NCBI RefSeq assembly: GCF_963667555.1
Contig: NZ_OY763421.1
Location: 637,562-701,561, forward strand
Direction: 5' to 3'
DNA from: an uncultured Methanolobus sp.
GTDB taxonomy: Archaea > Halobacteriota > Methanosarcinia > Methanosarcinales > Methanosarcinaceae
DNA: 64,000 nucleotides
In this document: positions 25,551 through 34,097 of the stretch, piece after piece
How positions within the stretch are numbered: the stretch's first letter is position 1
Layout of the letters: each line of letters starts with the position of its first letter
Program-made: the position numbers and the translations under genes
Notes under the pieces: generated by a model
Seen by the model: the letters and a program-made list of their open reading frames with translations, nothing else
Told to the model about the DNA's origin: nothing
Database searches by the model: none

Positions 25551-27449
25551 ATGACATTGACCGGTAAACGTATACTAATGGGAAATGAAGCCATTGCTTT
25601 TGGAGCCATGAAAGCCGGACTTCAGATCGCAAGCGGCTATCCTGGCACACCATCAAGTGAGGTCATGGAAACCATCATTTCACATGCAAAAAAGTACGGC
25701 ATCTATGCCGAATGGGCGACCAATGAGAAAGTAGCACTTGAAACTGCAGTTGGCGCTGCATATTCCGGTGCGAACACTATTGTAACAATGAAACAGGTCG
25801 GTCTGAATGTAGCTTCCGACCCTCTCATGAGTCTTTCCTACATAGGCATCAAAGGCTCACTTGTAATTCTTGTTTCCGACGACCCCGGACCACATTCATC
25901 CCAGACCGAGCAGGACACAAGGGCATTCGGTCACTTTTCCAACATTCCTGTTCTTGACCCTTCAACCCCACAGGAAGCCTATGATATGACAAAGCTCGCC
26001 TTTAAGCTATCACATGAGCTTGAAACTCCTGTAATCCTGAGAACTACAACAAGGGTTTCCCACGGCTGTGAGGACGTTCTCATAGAGGATATAGAACCAG
26101 TTTCAAGGGACATTGAAGGATTTGTAAAGGATATCAGATGGACCATATTCCCGAAACTGACAGCCCAGCGTCATCCTCTTCTGGAAGAGCTTCAGGTTAA
26201 AATGTCTGACATTTTTTCAGAGTACTTTAACGATAATACTTTCAACTCAATTACAAAAGGAAGCAGCAAGATAGGAATTGCAGCTTCAGGTGTTTCTTCT
26301 CTTTACGCAAAGGAGGCAATAAAGGAGCATTCTGATGTATTCTCCTTTTTCAAAGCAGGTACATCTTATCCATTCCCTGAAAAAGCAGCCCTTGAGTTCA
26401 TGGAAGGTTTAACCGACCTGATAGTTGCGGAGGAACTTGACCCCTATATGGAGGAGGAGTTCCTGCAGATAGCAGGAAAATATCATCTTAATATCAATAT
26501 TCACGGAAAGAAAAACGGTTCTTTCCCAGTAAGCGGAGAATATGATGTTGATGTTGTTGTAGACAGCATCAATCGTGCACTTAAAAATATCGGTACTGAA
26601 GGTGCTGAAAACATCAGGCTTTCTCATTCCGTTGCAGCCGTAAGACCTGAGGATATTCCAGCTCTGCCAATTCGTGCTCCTACATTGTGTGCAGGTTGTA
26701 TGCACCGCACAGTATTCTATGCTTTCAAGAAAGTTGCTGCTAAAATGAAAAAGCAGTCTGGAATTGATTCAGTATTTTCAGGCGACATCGGATGTTACAC
26801 TCTTGGAAATGCACGTCCTCTCAATATGGTGGACACCTGTTTATGCATGGGTGCAGGTATAAGTGTTGCAGCAGGTCTTTCCCGTACTCCTGAATTCATG
26901 CAGGGGAAGAAAGCAAAACAGGTTGCATTCATAGGTGATTCCACATTCTTCCACTCCGGTATTGCTGCTGTTGTAAGTGCTGTCTATAATAATGCTGACA
27001 TAACGATTGCAGTGCTTGACAACAGGACAACAGCAATGACAGGACATCAGCCCCATCCAGGCATAGGTTTGACAGCCATGGGCTCCCCTGCAAAGATGAT
27101 AGATATTGCAGAAGTTCTCAAAAGCTGCGGAGTCGGGATGGTAAAAACCATTGAAGCCGATGAGCTTAACAAGTGCATGGATATAGCTACCGAGGCAATG
27201 GAATTTGAAGGTCCGTCTGCTGTGGTGTTCAAAGGTAAATGTGTTGCTATATGCAAGGCTACGGGACAATATGTTGTTGATGAGGATAAATGCACCAACT
27301 GTAAGTTGTGCATCAACCAGCTTGGCTGTCCCGCAATATTCTCAATAGCATCAGGCATTCCGGTGATTCAGGACACATGCAGTGGCTGTGGCCTGTGTGC
27401 ACAGATTTGTCCGGCTGGTGCAATTGTTCTGAAGGAGGTCTCACAATGA
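25551..27449 (+). CDS. iorA: Indolepyruvate ferredoxin oxidoreductase alpha subunit
   Basis: A 632-residue thiamine-pyrophosphate enzyme subunit that interconverts aryl pyruvates with arylacetyl-CoA using ferredoxin. Features in order are the pyrimidine-binding domain (GNEAIAFGAMKAGLQIASGYPGTPSSE), the TPP domain with CAGCMHR, GDIGCYTLG and the GDSTFFHSGI Mg-binding motif. A C-terminal 2[4Fe-4S] ferredoxin module follows (CTNCKLCINQLGC and CSGCGLCAQICP). The first ATG is at 25551, but GAGG is better spaced to a TTG two codons on. iorB overlaps its stop (ATGA) and an acyl-CoA ligase follows, giving an aryl-acid operon. Confidence 0.96.
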   Translation: MTLTGKRILMGNEAIAFGAMKAGLQIASGYPGTPSSEVMETIISHAKKYGIYAEWATNEKVALETAVGAAYSGANTIVTMKQVGLNVASDPLMSLSYIGIKGSLVILVSDDPGPHSSQTEQDTRAFGHFSNIPVLDPSTPQEAYDMTKLAFKLSHELETPVILRTTTRVSHGCEDVLIEDIEPVSRDIEGFVKDIRWTIFPKLTAQRHPLLEELQVKMSDIFSEYFNDNTFNSITKGSSKIGIAASGVSSLYAKEAIKEHSDVFSFFKAGTSYPFPEKAALEFMEGLTDLIVAEELDPYMEEEFLQIAGKYHLNINIHGKKNGSFPVSGEYDVDVVVDSINRALKNIGTEGAENIRLSHSVAAVRPEDIPALPIRAPTLCAGCMHRTVFYAFKKVAAKMKKQSGIDSVFSGDIGCYTLGNARPLNMVDTCLCMGAGISVAAGLSRTPEFMQGKKAKQVAFIGDSTFFHSGIAAVVSAVYNNADITIAVLDNRTTAMTGHQPHPGIGLTAMGSPAKMIDIAEVLKSCGVGMVKTIEADELNKCMDIATEAMEFEGPSAVVFKGKCVAICKATGQYVVDEDKCTNCKLCINQLGCPAIFSIASGIPVIQDTCSGCGLCAQICPAGAIVLKEVSQ

Positions 27450-28066
27450 AATTCGATATTCTTATCGCAGGTGTTGGTGGTCAGGGTGTTGTGCTGGCTT
27501 CACGCTTGCTTGCAACCGCTGCCATGGATGCGGGATTTCATGTTGCTACAGCCGAGACTATAGGAATGGCCCAGAGGGAAGGTTCAGTTACAAGCCACGT
27601 CAGAATTGGTGATGATGTATGCGGTTCACTGATTCCACAGGGAAAAGCAGACCTGCTTATCGGTCTTGAGCCAGCGGAGGCTGCAAGGAATATTCTTTTC
27701 CTCAGCAAAGATGGTAATATAGTTGTCAATGAGCATGCTATTATGCCTTCTACACAGGGTTGCGATGAATACGACCCTGAGAAGATACTGGAGTTCCTTA
27801 AAAGAAGTTGTCCGCAAACCATTACAGCCGACTTCACCGGACTTGCAAGGGACGCAGGAACATACAAGGCCGCTAACGTTGCCATGATAGCAGCAGCCGC
27901 TGGTGCAGGTCTTTTGCCATTCTCAGATGAATATTTGTGGGGTGTGCTTGAGAAAATGATTCCTGAAAAGTACAGGGATGTTAACCGCAGGGTCTTTGAC
28001 AGAGCCATTGAAAGTGTTTCAGGGAAATCTGAAAAATCCTGCAGGGAAACAAATGAGGACAAATGA
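27446..28066 (+). CDS. iorB: Indolepyruvate ferredoxin oxidoreductase beta subunit
   Basis: A 206-residue gamma-domain partner of IorA. The N-terminal LIAGVGGQGVVLASRLLA and the AETIGMAQREGSVTSHVRIG segment are typical of the CoA-handling subunit of 2-oxoacid:ferredoxin oxidoreductases. GAAGGAGGT precedes the ATG, which overlaps the iorA stop by four bases, so the two subunits are translated together. The length is normal. In methanogens the reaction can also run reductively, to make aromatic amino acids from aryl acids. Confidence 0.95.
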   Translation: MKFDILIAGVGGQGVVLASRLLATAAMDAGFHVATAETIGMAQREGSVTSHVRIGDDVCGSLIPQGKADLLIGLEPAEAARNILFLSKDGNIVVNEHAIMPSTQGCDEYDPEKILEFLKRSCPQTITADFTGLARDAGTYKAANVAMIAAAAGAGLLPFSDEYLWGVLEKMIPEKYRDVNRRVFDRAIESVSGKSEKSCRETNEDK

Positions 28067-28082
28067 TCACAGGGTGAGTTGA

Positions 28083-29417
28083 ATGTGTAACTGTCACTAT
28101 AACAACAGCAAGAAGCTTGCAGATAAAGAGAACAATGATGCTGATCACCGTAATCTCTGTGATTATGATACGTCCATAGAAAAGAGAACTGCCAGTCTCA
28201 TGGACCTTCTGAAAAGAGTTACTGAAGGCAGTCCGTTTTACAGGAAAAAGTTTGCAGAAGCCGGTATTGACATTAATGAAATAAAATCTCTTGAAGACAT
28301 CAGCAAGCTTCCTTTCACAACAAAAGAGGAACTCAGGGATGCATATCCATTGGGATTGCAGGCTGTTCCCGATGAGGAAATCGTAAGGATACACTCATCT
28401 TCAGGAACAACCGGAAGCCCGGTAATTATCCCCTACACAAAGGGAGATGTAGAGATCTGGGCTGACATGATGATGCGTTGCTATAAGATGGCAGGGCTCA
28501 CAAATCTGGACAGGATACAGATAACTCCGGGATATGGTTTATGGACTGCCGGAATCGGATTCCAGGCAGGTGCAGAGCTTCTGGGTGCAATGGCTGTTCC
28601 TATGGGTCCCGGAAACACAGAGAAACAGCTCCAGATGATGCAGGATTTGAAATCCACGGCTCTTGCAAGCACATCGTCCTATGCTCTCCTGCTTGCGGAG
28701 GAGATTACAAAAAGAGGGCTGAAGGACAAGATTCACCTGACCACAGGTATAATAGGTTCCGAACGCTGGAGTCCTAAGATGAGGGCACGTATAGAGGGCG
28801 AATTAGGTATTGATACCTATGATATCTTTGGCCTGACCGAGATATATGGTCCAGGCATCGCTCTTGACTGCTCACTGCATGATGGTCTTCATTACTGGTC
28901 CGACCATCTGCTCTTTGAGATCATTGACCCGGTGACCGGTGAAACATTGCCTGATGGAACCCTTGGTGAACTTGTGATTACAACACTTACAAAAGAAGGC
29001 GCTCCTCTCATACGTTACAGGACAAGGGACCTGACACGTATATATCCTGAACCATGTAAATGCGGATGTCCTTTCCCGCGTATTGACCGTTTGCTCGGTC
29101 GTACTGATGACCGCATCAAGATCAAGGCTGTGAATGTCTACCCCGGACAGATAGAGGATGTAATTATGAGGGTGGAAGGCGTTAGCAGTGAATACCAGAT
29201 AGTCCTTGAAAGGGAAGGCGGAAGGGATAGTATGCTTTTCAGGGTTGAGATTGAGAATGCTGATGATCCTGAAGTCAATAAACAGAGATCAAAGCAGATG
29301 AACAAGGCTTTCCACGATTTCATCGGTGTAAGCGTTGATGTGGAATGTGTTCCAATCGGAGCATTGCCACGTAGTGAAAAGAAGAGTAAGAGAGTTATCG
29401 ATAACAGGGAGATGTGA
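28083..29417 (+). CDS. paaK: Phenylacetate-CoA ligase-like aryl-CoA ligase
   Basis: A 444-residue adenylate-forming enzyme of the PaaK group. It has the AMP-binding loop HSSSGTTGSPVIIPYT, FGLTEIYGPG, YRTRDLTRI, a CKCGCPFPRIDR cysteine cluster and the C-terminal hinge with GRTDDRIKIKAVNVYP. It should form arylacetyl-CoA from phenylacetate or indoleacetate, feeding or draining the IorAB reaction; 16 nt separate it from iorB. The first 25 residues (Cys/His/Asn-rich) extend beyond the usual PaaK start, but GGGTGA before this ATG supports it. Confidence 0.9.
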   Translation: MCNCHYNNSKKLADKENNDADHRNLCDYDTSIEKRTASLMDLLKRVTEGSPFYRKKFAEAGIDINEIKSLEDISKLPFTTKEELRDAYPLGLQAVPDEEIVRIHSSSGTTGSPVIIPYTKGDVEIWADMMMRCYKMAGLTNLDRIQITPGYGLWTAGIGFQAGAELLGAMAVPMGPGNTEKQLQMMQDLKSTALASTSSYALLLAEEITKRGLKDKIHLTTGIIGSERWSPKMRARIEGELGIDTYDIFGLTEIYGPGIALDCSLHDGLHYWSDHLLFEIIDPVTGETLPDGTLGELVITTLTKEGAPLIRYRTRDLTRIYPEPCKCGCPFPRIDRLLGRTDDRIKIKAVNVYPGQIEDVIMRVEGVSSEYQIVLEREGGRDSMLFRVEIENADDPEVNKQRSKQMNKAFHDFIGVSVDVECVPIGALPRSEKKSKRVIDNREM

Positions 29418-29513
29418 AATCACACCACTCTTTATCAACACAATATTTATTTTGATAGCATTTTTTTTAGTTATTTGCTAAAAAGAAAGGGGTAATAATT
29501 ACCCCGTTTTATT

Positions 29514-31100
29514 CTATTTCTTAAAGCATTTTTCAATTAGTTCCTGTGGATCAGGTTTCGTAAGCAGACTCACCACAACAGCAACTATCAGTGCAATAGG
29601 TGTGGCAACTACAATAGGGTCTACAACTGTCCATGTCCCCGCAAGTAATGTATCAACACCAAAGATCGCCTTGCAGATGCCAAGAGGCACTGCTTCTGAT
29701 TTGTGCACGAATAAAAGCCAGAATAAACTTGCAAATGTACCCACAAGCATACTGGCAGTAGCTCCCTGTCTGTTCATACGTTTCCAGAACAGTGCTCCTG
29801 TGTACATTGGCAGGAACGCTGCTGCACAAACTCCGAAGAATATGGCCGTTGCCCTTGCAATAATGCTTATTGGAAGTATGTAAGCCAGAACGACACTTGC
29901 CAGGATAGTGATAGCAATTCCTGCACGGGTGATGTTGATTGTCTGGCCGAGTTCTCCTTTCTTCACGTACTGACGGTAGAAATCATGTCCAATGGCAGTT
30001 CCCATGGTGTGGAACTGTGAGCTTAAAGTGGACATTGCAGCCGCAAGCAGTGCCAGCATGAAAAGTATAACGAAGACCTCAGGCATTGCGCTGTTTATGT
30101 ACTCTGGTATAATAAGGTCAGTATTTCCCTGAGCTGCAACAATTGCAATAACTCCTTTTGTCTTCATGAAATAGACATTAGAGAGTGCACCAACTGTAAA
30201 TGCAACTCCGGTCATCATAAGGATGAAGGGGCCACCGACAAAGACCGCCCTGTTGAGTGCTCTTGTATCTTTAACTGTCATAAACCTCACAGCAAGCTGT
30301 GGCTGTGCCAATACGCCAATTCCTACTCCCAGTATAAGTGTTGAGACAAGTGTCCACCAGATGGGTGAACCGAATGCAGGCATGGCGGTCCAGCCCAGAT
30401 GTCCTCCTGCAGCGAGGCTTTCAGGTACCTGGTCGCTCATAGCAGTAAGTGCTGTATGGGCCGCGATAACGCCACCGAGTTTTGCATATGTAAGGACTAT
30501 GAGTACTACCATGCCAACGAACATGAGCGCTCCCTGCAGTGCATCGGTATACATGACGGCAATAAGTCCTCCTGTTATCACGTATGCTGCTACTATGATG
30601 GTAAGGATGAATACTGCAACATCATAGTCGATGCTGAGGGTGGTTTCAACGAACCTTGCTCCTCCAATAAGGACTATGCCTGCGTAAAGAGGCATGAATA
30701 TACCGATAAGAGCACCGGAGAATCCCTGTATGAATCTGGAATTGTATCTCCTTCCCAGAAGCTCCGGGAATGTAACAGCTTCAAGTTTTGCTCCCATGCG
30801 TCTTGTTCTTGATCCGAAGACAACAAAAGCTATGAAAATACCAACTACAATTGTCATCACTGCAAGCCAGAGAAGTCCCATTCCAAGAGCACCGGCGGCT
30901 CCACCGAAACCAACGATGGCCGATGTGCTGATAAAAGTAGCACCATAAGACAGTGCAAGGATATAAGGGTGAATCTGTCTTCCTGCAACCATGTAGTCTT
31001 CTGTTTTCTTTGTTCGCTTATATCCTATCCATCCCAGATAGAAAATAACCATCAGATAAACAAGAACGATAATTCCAAGAACTGGTGTACTTACAGCCAC
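29514..31100 (-). CDS. Sodium:solute symporter (SSS family), second copy
   Basis: A transporter of about 528 residues with about 13 membrane helices. It shows GYKRTKKTEDYMVAGRQ, TFISTSAIVGFGGAAG, TFPELLGRRYNS and the Na+-site helix LALLAAAMSTLSSQFHTMGT. It belongs to a different SSS branch from the symporter at 19884. The preferred start is GTG at 31100, since GAGGTG lies five bases before it; a GTG two codons upstream is also possible. The stop of a 41-aa small protein overlaps the start (TAGTG). The substrate is unknown; acetate- or amino-acid-type solutes are usual for this branch. Confidence 0.9.
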   Translation of the reverse strand: MAVSTPVLGIIVLVYLMVIFYLGWIGYKRTKKTEDYMVAGRQIHPYILALSYGATFISTSAIVGFGGAAGALGMGLLWLAVMTIVVGIFIAFVVFGSRTRRMGAKLEAVTFPELLGRRYNSRFIQGFSGALIGIFMPLYAGIVLIGGARFVETTLSIDYDVAVFILTIIVAAYVITGGLIAVMYTDALQGALMFVGMVVLIVLTYAKLGGVIAAHTALTAMSDQVPESLAAGGHLGWTAMPAFGSPIWWTLVSTLILGVGIGVLAQPQLAVRFMTVKDTRALNRAVFVGGPFILMMTGVAFTVGALSNVYFMKTKGVIAIVAAQGNTDLIIPEYINSAMPEVFVILFMLALLAAAMSTLSSQFHTMGTAIGHDFYRQYVKKGELGQTINITRAGIAITILASVVLAYILPISIIARATAIFFGVCAAAFLPMYTGALFWKRMNRQGATASMLVGTFASLFWLLFVHKSEAVPLGICKAIFGVDTLLAGTWTVVDPIVVATPIALIVAVVVSLLTKPDPQELIEKCFKK

Positions 31101-31225
31101 TAGCACACCTCGTCAAGGTCAACTTCTTCGTTCCATTTCAAAGCACCATATACCATACATCCTATGGCGCTTATAAAGCAAAGGACATATGCAACCCATA
31201 TCTGTGGGTCATCAATACCTAACAT
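31100..31225 (-). CDS. 41-aa symporter small accessory protein
   Basis: A short gene encoding MLGIDDPQIWVAYVLCF, then ISAIGCMVYGALKWNEEVD and a short acidic tail: one transmembrane helix followed by a WN and acidic segment. The LGIDDPxIW...YGxxxW pattern matches what I know as the symporter small accessory protein family, found upstream of SSS transporters. Its stop overlaps the symporter GTG start by one base, implying coupled translation. A GGAG lies upstream of the ATG. Confidence 0.78.
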   Translation of the reverse strand: MLGIDDPQIWVAYVLCFISAIGCMVYGALKWNEEVDLDEVC

Positions 31226-31504
31226 TTTTCCAAAAACTCCTGTTTTTTCATTTATATATGAAACGAGGAAATCGTGTCACTCGTTGTCATTGTTATAAAT
31301 CATGATAATTGCTATTCTCAGGAATTATTTAAGCCTTTTTTTATAAGTTCAGATTAATTTTCAACCTGTAATTAATGTACATAATCTGGTGGAAAATGAG
31401 TGAATATTCTAACAAGAATGCATAAAAAATAGAACAAAAAATTATGAATAAAAGGTGTATAAAAGATTATAAAAAAGGAATAAAAAATTGTGGAATTGAT
31501 CAAA

Positions 31505-33670
31505 TCACTCCTTATCCACAAGCACAGCATTGGTGATAACCACCTTTGCAGTGTATTCATCTCTCTCGATAACTTCCATTTCCCGAATCTCAATCTTTTT
31601 GTGATACATCGGTCCGTCAGTTACAAAGCTTTCGAACTCGCCGCCTTCGCCTGCAACGTTTAGTCCGATCTTCTCGTTGAGCTTGACAAGTTTCTCGATG
31701 TCCTTTTCAGTGATAATACGGCCTACCCAGCTTTTGTTAAGGCCATATGCAGCTACACTGCTGAAGATGAATTCAAATCCGAGGTCAAGGAGCTGGTACA
31801 TTTCTTTCTCCTGGTCAATGTGCCACAGGGGTGAGAATGCCTTTAGTCCGAGTTCATCACAAACTTTTTCGATCCTCTCACGCTGGTAATTTGAATAGAG
31901 AGCACCGGTGATAACTCCTTCAATACCGAACTCGTCCTTTGCACGGATGATGGCATTCTTCATGTCATCAAGTTCCTTTTCTTTCTCACCCTTGGTCAGT
32001 TCTTCAATGAGCGGGAGTTCCATTGCTTCTGCCTGCAGGCGTGCAAGGTCAATGTTAGGGGTGTGGAACATGTATGAATCAAGGTTCTGGCTTTTGATTG
32101 TTATCAGGCATTCAATGGAGTAGTTCTGCTGCTGCATCACATGCATTGCATAATTACTGTCCTTGCCTGAACTGAAAAGCACGCCAAGTTTCAGGTTTGG
32201 CTGCCCGTAGAACTGTTTCAGGTAGTCAGTTTTTGTCTTGCAGCCTGCCTTCTTTGCAAGTTTCCCGATGGCTTTGTCAAAGCGACTTCCATACTGAGCA
32301 GCCTGCTTCCTTCGCTGGCTGACCTCGGCAGGAATGCCTATTTCTTCAGCAAGCATGCGGAGTATGAGTTTGTTCTGCTCTTCATTAATTTTGTACTCAG
32401 GAGGGATCTTCAGGCAATAGTCCACAAACCTCTTATCAAGATAAGGAACACGCAGCTCGATGTTGTTGTTCATTGAAACTACATCGTCACGGTAGGTGTT
32501 CTTCTCGTAGATCTTCAGAACGTCAGCATAGCAGTCCCTGCTGATGTCTGTGGAACGCTTGTGGCGGTCATAACCTGCGAATATCTCGTCGGCTCCTGAA
32601 CCGGAGAACATTACGCGGATGCCGTCTTCTTTTGCAGCTACACATGCTGCATACATTGTCAGTGCAACACCGACTTTTGGAACGTTGCTGTCTTCAACAA
32701 GCGGAACCACATCTTTGAGATACTCTTCCACTTCGTCAAGGTCTATGATCTTGATTTTCAGGTCGAGTCCGAGTTCTTCTGCCATCTTCTTTGCGTATTC
32801 CACGTCAGGTGGAAGCTGAACTCCTGAAAGACCTGCGGTATAACATGTAAAATCAATTCCCGGCTTTTTCCCCAGAAGTTTGCACAAACAGGCAATTATT
32901 GTAGAATCCAGTCCTCCTGAGAACAGGATTCCAAACTTCTCCTCCGGCATGCGTATTGAAACGGCATCTTCCAGTTTCTCACGCATTACTTTTTCAAGTT
33001 CGGAGATACTGCCTTCATGTTCCGGTGTAATTGAGAAGAATTCCCTGTTGAATTTCTCAAGACTTCCTGTTTTAATGTTGTAAGCCAGTATCTCTCTTGG
33101 ATTTAGTTCCTTGATGTCGGCAAAGCCGTTTTTTGCAAGTGCTTTTTTCTCAGAGCAAAATGCAAAGCCACCAGAATTGCTGTACCAGAGTGGTTTAAGG
33201 CCAACAATATCCCTTGCAATGTAAACTGTATCCTCAAGCCAGTAGGCTATGGCATATACTCCGATAACCTCAAGGAGCACTTCGTCTATGAGCTGCATAA
33301 TGTTGCTTATGGAATCTCCGGCTTTCTTTTCAATTAGCTGTATCAGCAGGTCGGTATCATTTTCAGCTTCTATTTTGTATTTCTCTGCAAGTTCTTTCCA
33401 GTTGTATATCTCACAATTGGCAACCATTCTGCCTTTACAGACAAGCGGCTGCAGGACGAAGTTAACCATGGAGTGCAGTCTGTGTCCCAGTACGTTTTTT
33501 TCTGGAATTTCAGCGTTTATTCCCAGTGAATCAACATCTTCTGCACGAAAAACACTCTCTGGGGTGCAGATTCCAATACCATCAAGTCCTCTGTTCTTTG
33601 TGATCTCAAGGGAACTAAGAGCATATTCCAGTGAGTTGTCATTGTTAAAAAAGCCTGTAATTGAGCACAT
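31505..33670 (-). CDS. asnB: Asparagine synthetase fused to Dph6-like ATP pyrophosphatase
   Basis: A 721-residue, three-part enzyme. Residues 1 to about 210 form a class II glutamine amidotransferase with nucleophile C2 (MCSITGFF). About 230-470 form the asparagine synthetase domain with PP-loop SGGLDST (251-257) and FSGSGADEIFAGY. About 493-715 form a second PP-loop domain (SSGKDSN at 500-506, GALYSNYQRERIE, GEGGEFESFV) of the diphthine-ammonia ligase (Dph6) family. The first two parts make asparagine; the third may amidate diphthine on EF-2. Fusion suggests glutamine-derived ammonia could serve both, which is inference. It is a single gene with long flanking gaps. Confidence 0.87.
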   Translation of the reverse strand: MCSITGFFNNDNSLEYALSSLEITKNRGLDGIGICTPESVFRAEDVDSLGINAEIPEKNVLGHRLHSMVNFVLQPLVCKGRMVANCEIYNWKELAEKYKIEAENDTDLLIQLIEKKAGDSISNIMQLIDEVLLEVIGVYAIAYWLEDTVYIARDIVGLKPLWYSNSGGFAFCSEKKALAKNGFADIKELNPREILAYNIKTGSLEKFNREFFSITPEHEGSISELEKVMREKLEDAVSIRMPEEKFGILFSGGLDSTIIACLCKLLGKKPGIDFTCYTAGLSGVQLPPDVEYAKKMAEELGLDLKIKIIDLDEVEEYLKDVVPLVEDSNVPKVGVALTMYAACVAAKEDGIRVMFSGSGADEIFAGYDRHKRSTDISRDCYADVLKIYEKNTYRDDVVSMNNNIELRVPYLDKRFVDYCLKIPPEYKINEEQNKLILRMLAEEIGIPAEVSQRRKQAAQYGSRFDKAIGKLAKKAGCKTKTDYLKQFYGQPNLKLGVLFSSGKDSNYAMHVMQQQNYSIECLITIKSQNLDSYMFHTPNIDLARLQAEAMELPLIEELTKGEKEKELDDMKNAIIRAKDEFGIEGVITGALYSNYQRERIEKVCDELGLKAFSPLWHIDQEKEMYQLLDLGFEFIFSSVAAYGLNKSWVGRIITEKDIEKLVKLNEKIGLNVAGEGGEFESFVTDGPMYHKKIEIREMEVIERDEYTAKVVITNAVLVDKE

Positions 33671-34097
33671 ATTCTGATCGGTGACCTGTTTTTAATTCAA
33701 AGAAGCGTTAAAGTCTGATAAATACTTTGAGTATTTCAGAACTTTCAAAAAAGGTTAATTTGAAATATTTTTATATATATACAAAAACAGTCAATGATAA
33801 TGTATATAAATCTTCATGCTCTATCTTAAAATAAGGAGTATGTGTGTGTATTTCCTATGTTTATCTTATATGGTGATAGGTTACAAAGGAAATAAATGAG
33901 TATATATATGCAAATGATGGGTTTATCCTCCACATTTCCTCTTAAAGGAAGTGATTTTCTTAAACAATCAGAATAGATATTTCATCACACTGCCAGCGGA
34001 GCGTATCTTCCTCTAGTTGGGCTATAATTTTAGGAAGATACAAACTATGATATAGATGTCTGGGATAATAATATTTGGATAACAATACTGGGATACC
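33671..34097. other. Divergent intergenic region with 10-bp hairpin
   Basis: About 430 bases between divergent genes, so promoters for both. TTTTTATATATATAC near 33769-33783 is a TATA candidate for the minus-strand synthetase, and AGTATATATATGC near 33900 one for the plus-strand CheB-CheR gene. A perfect 10-bp inverted repeat, GTATCTTCCT (34003-34012) and AGGAAGATAC (34032-34041), lies 57-95 bases before the start at 34098. No gene is seen. Confidence 0.5.

Noticed and set aside
27308..27445. In-frame upstream extension of iorB
   Set aside because: It overlaps the iorA ferredoxin module by 46 codons; the ATG at 27446 has a GAAGGAGGT site and the normal IorB N-terminus.
33876..33900. Possible 19-codon leader frame before the CheB-CheR gene region
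   Set aside because: The GGAG lies only one base before its ATG and the peptide has no features; likely chance.
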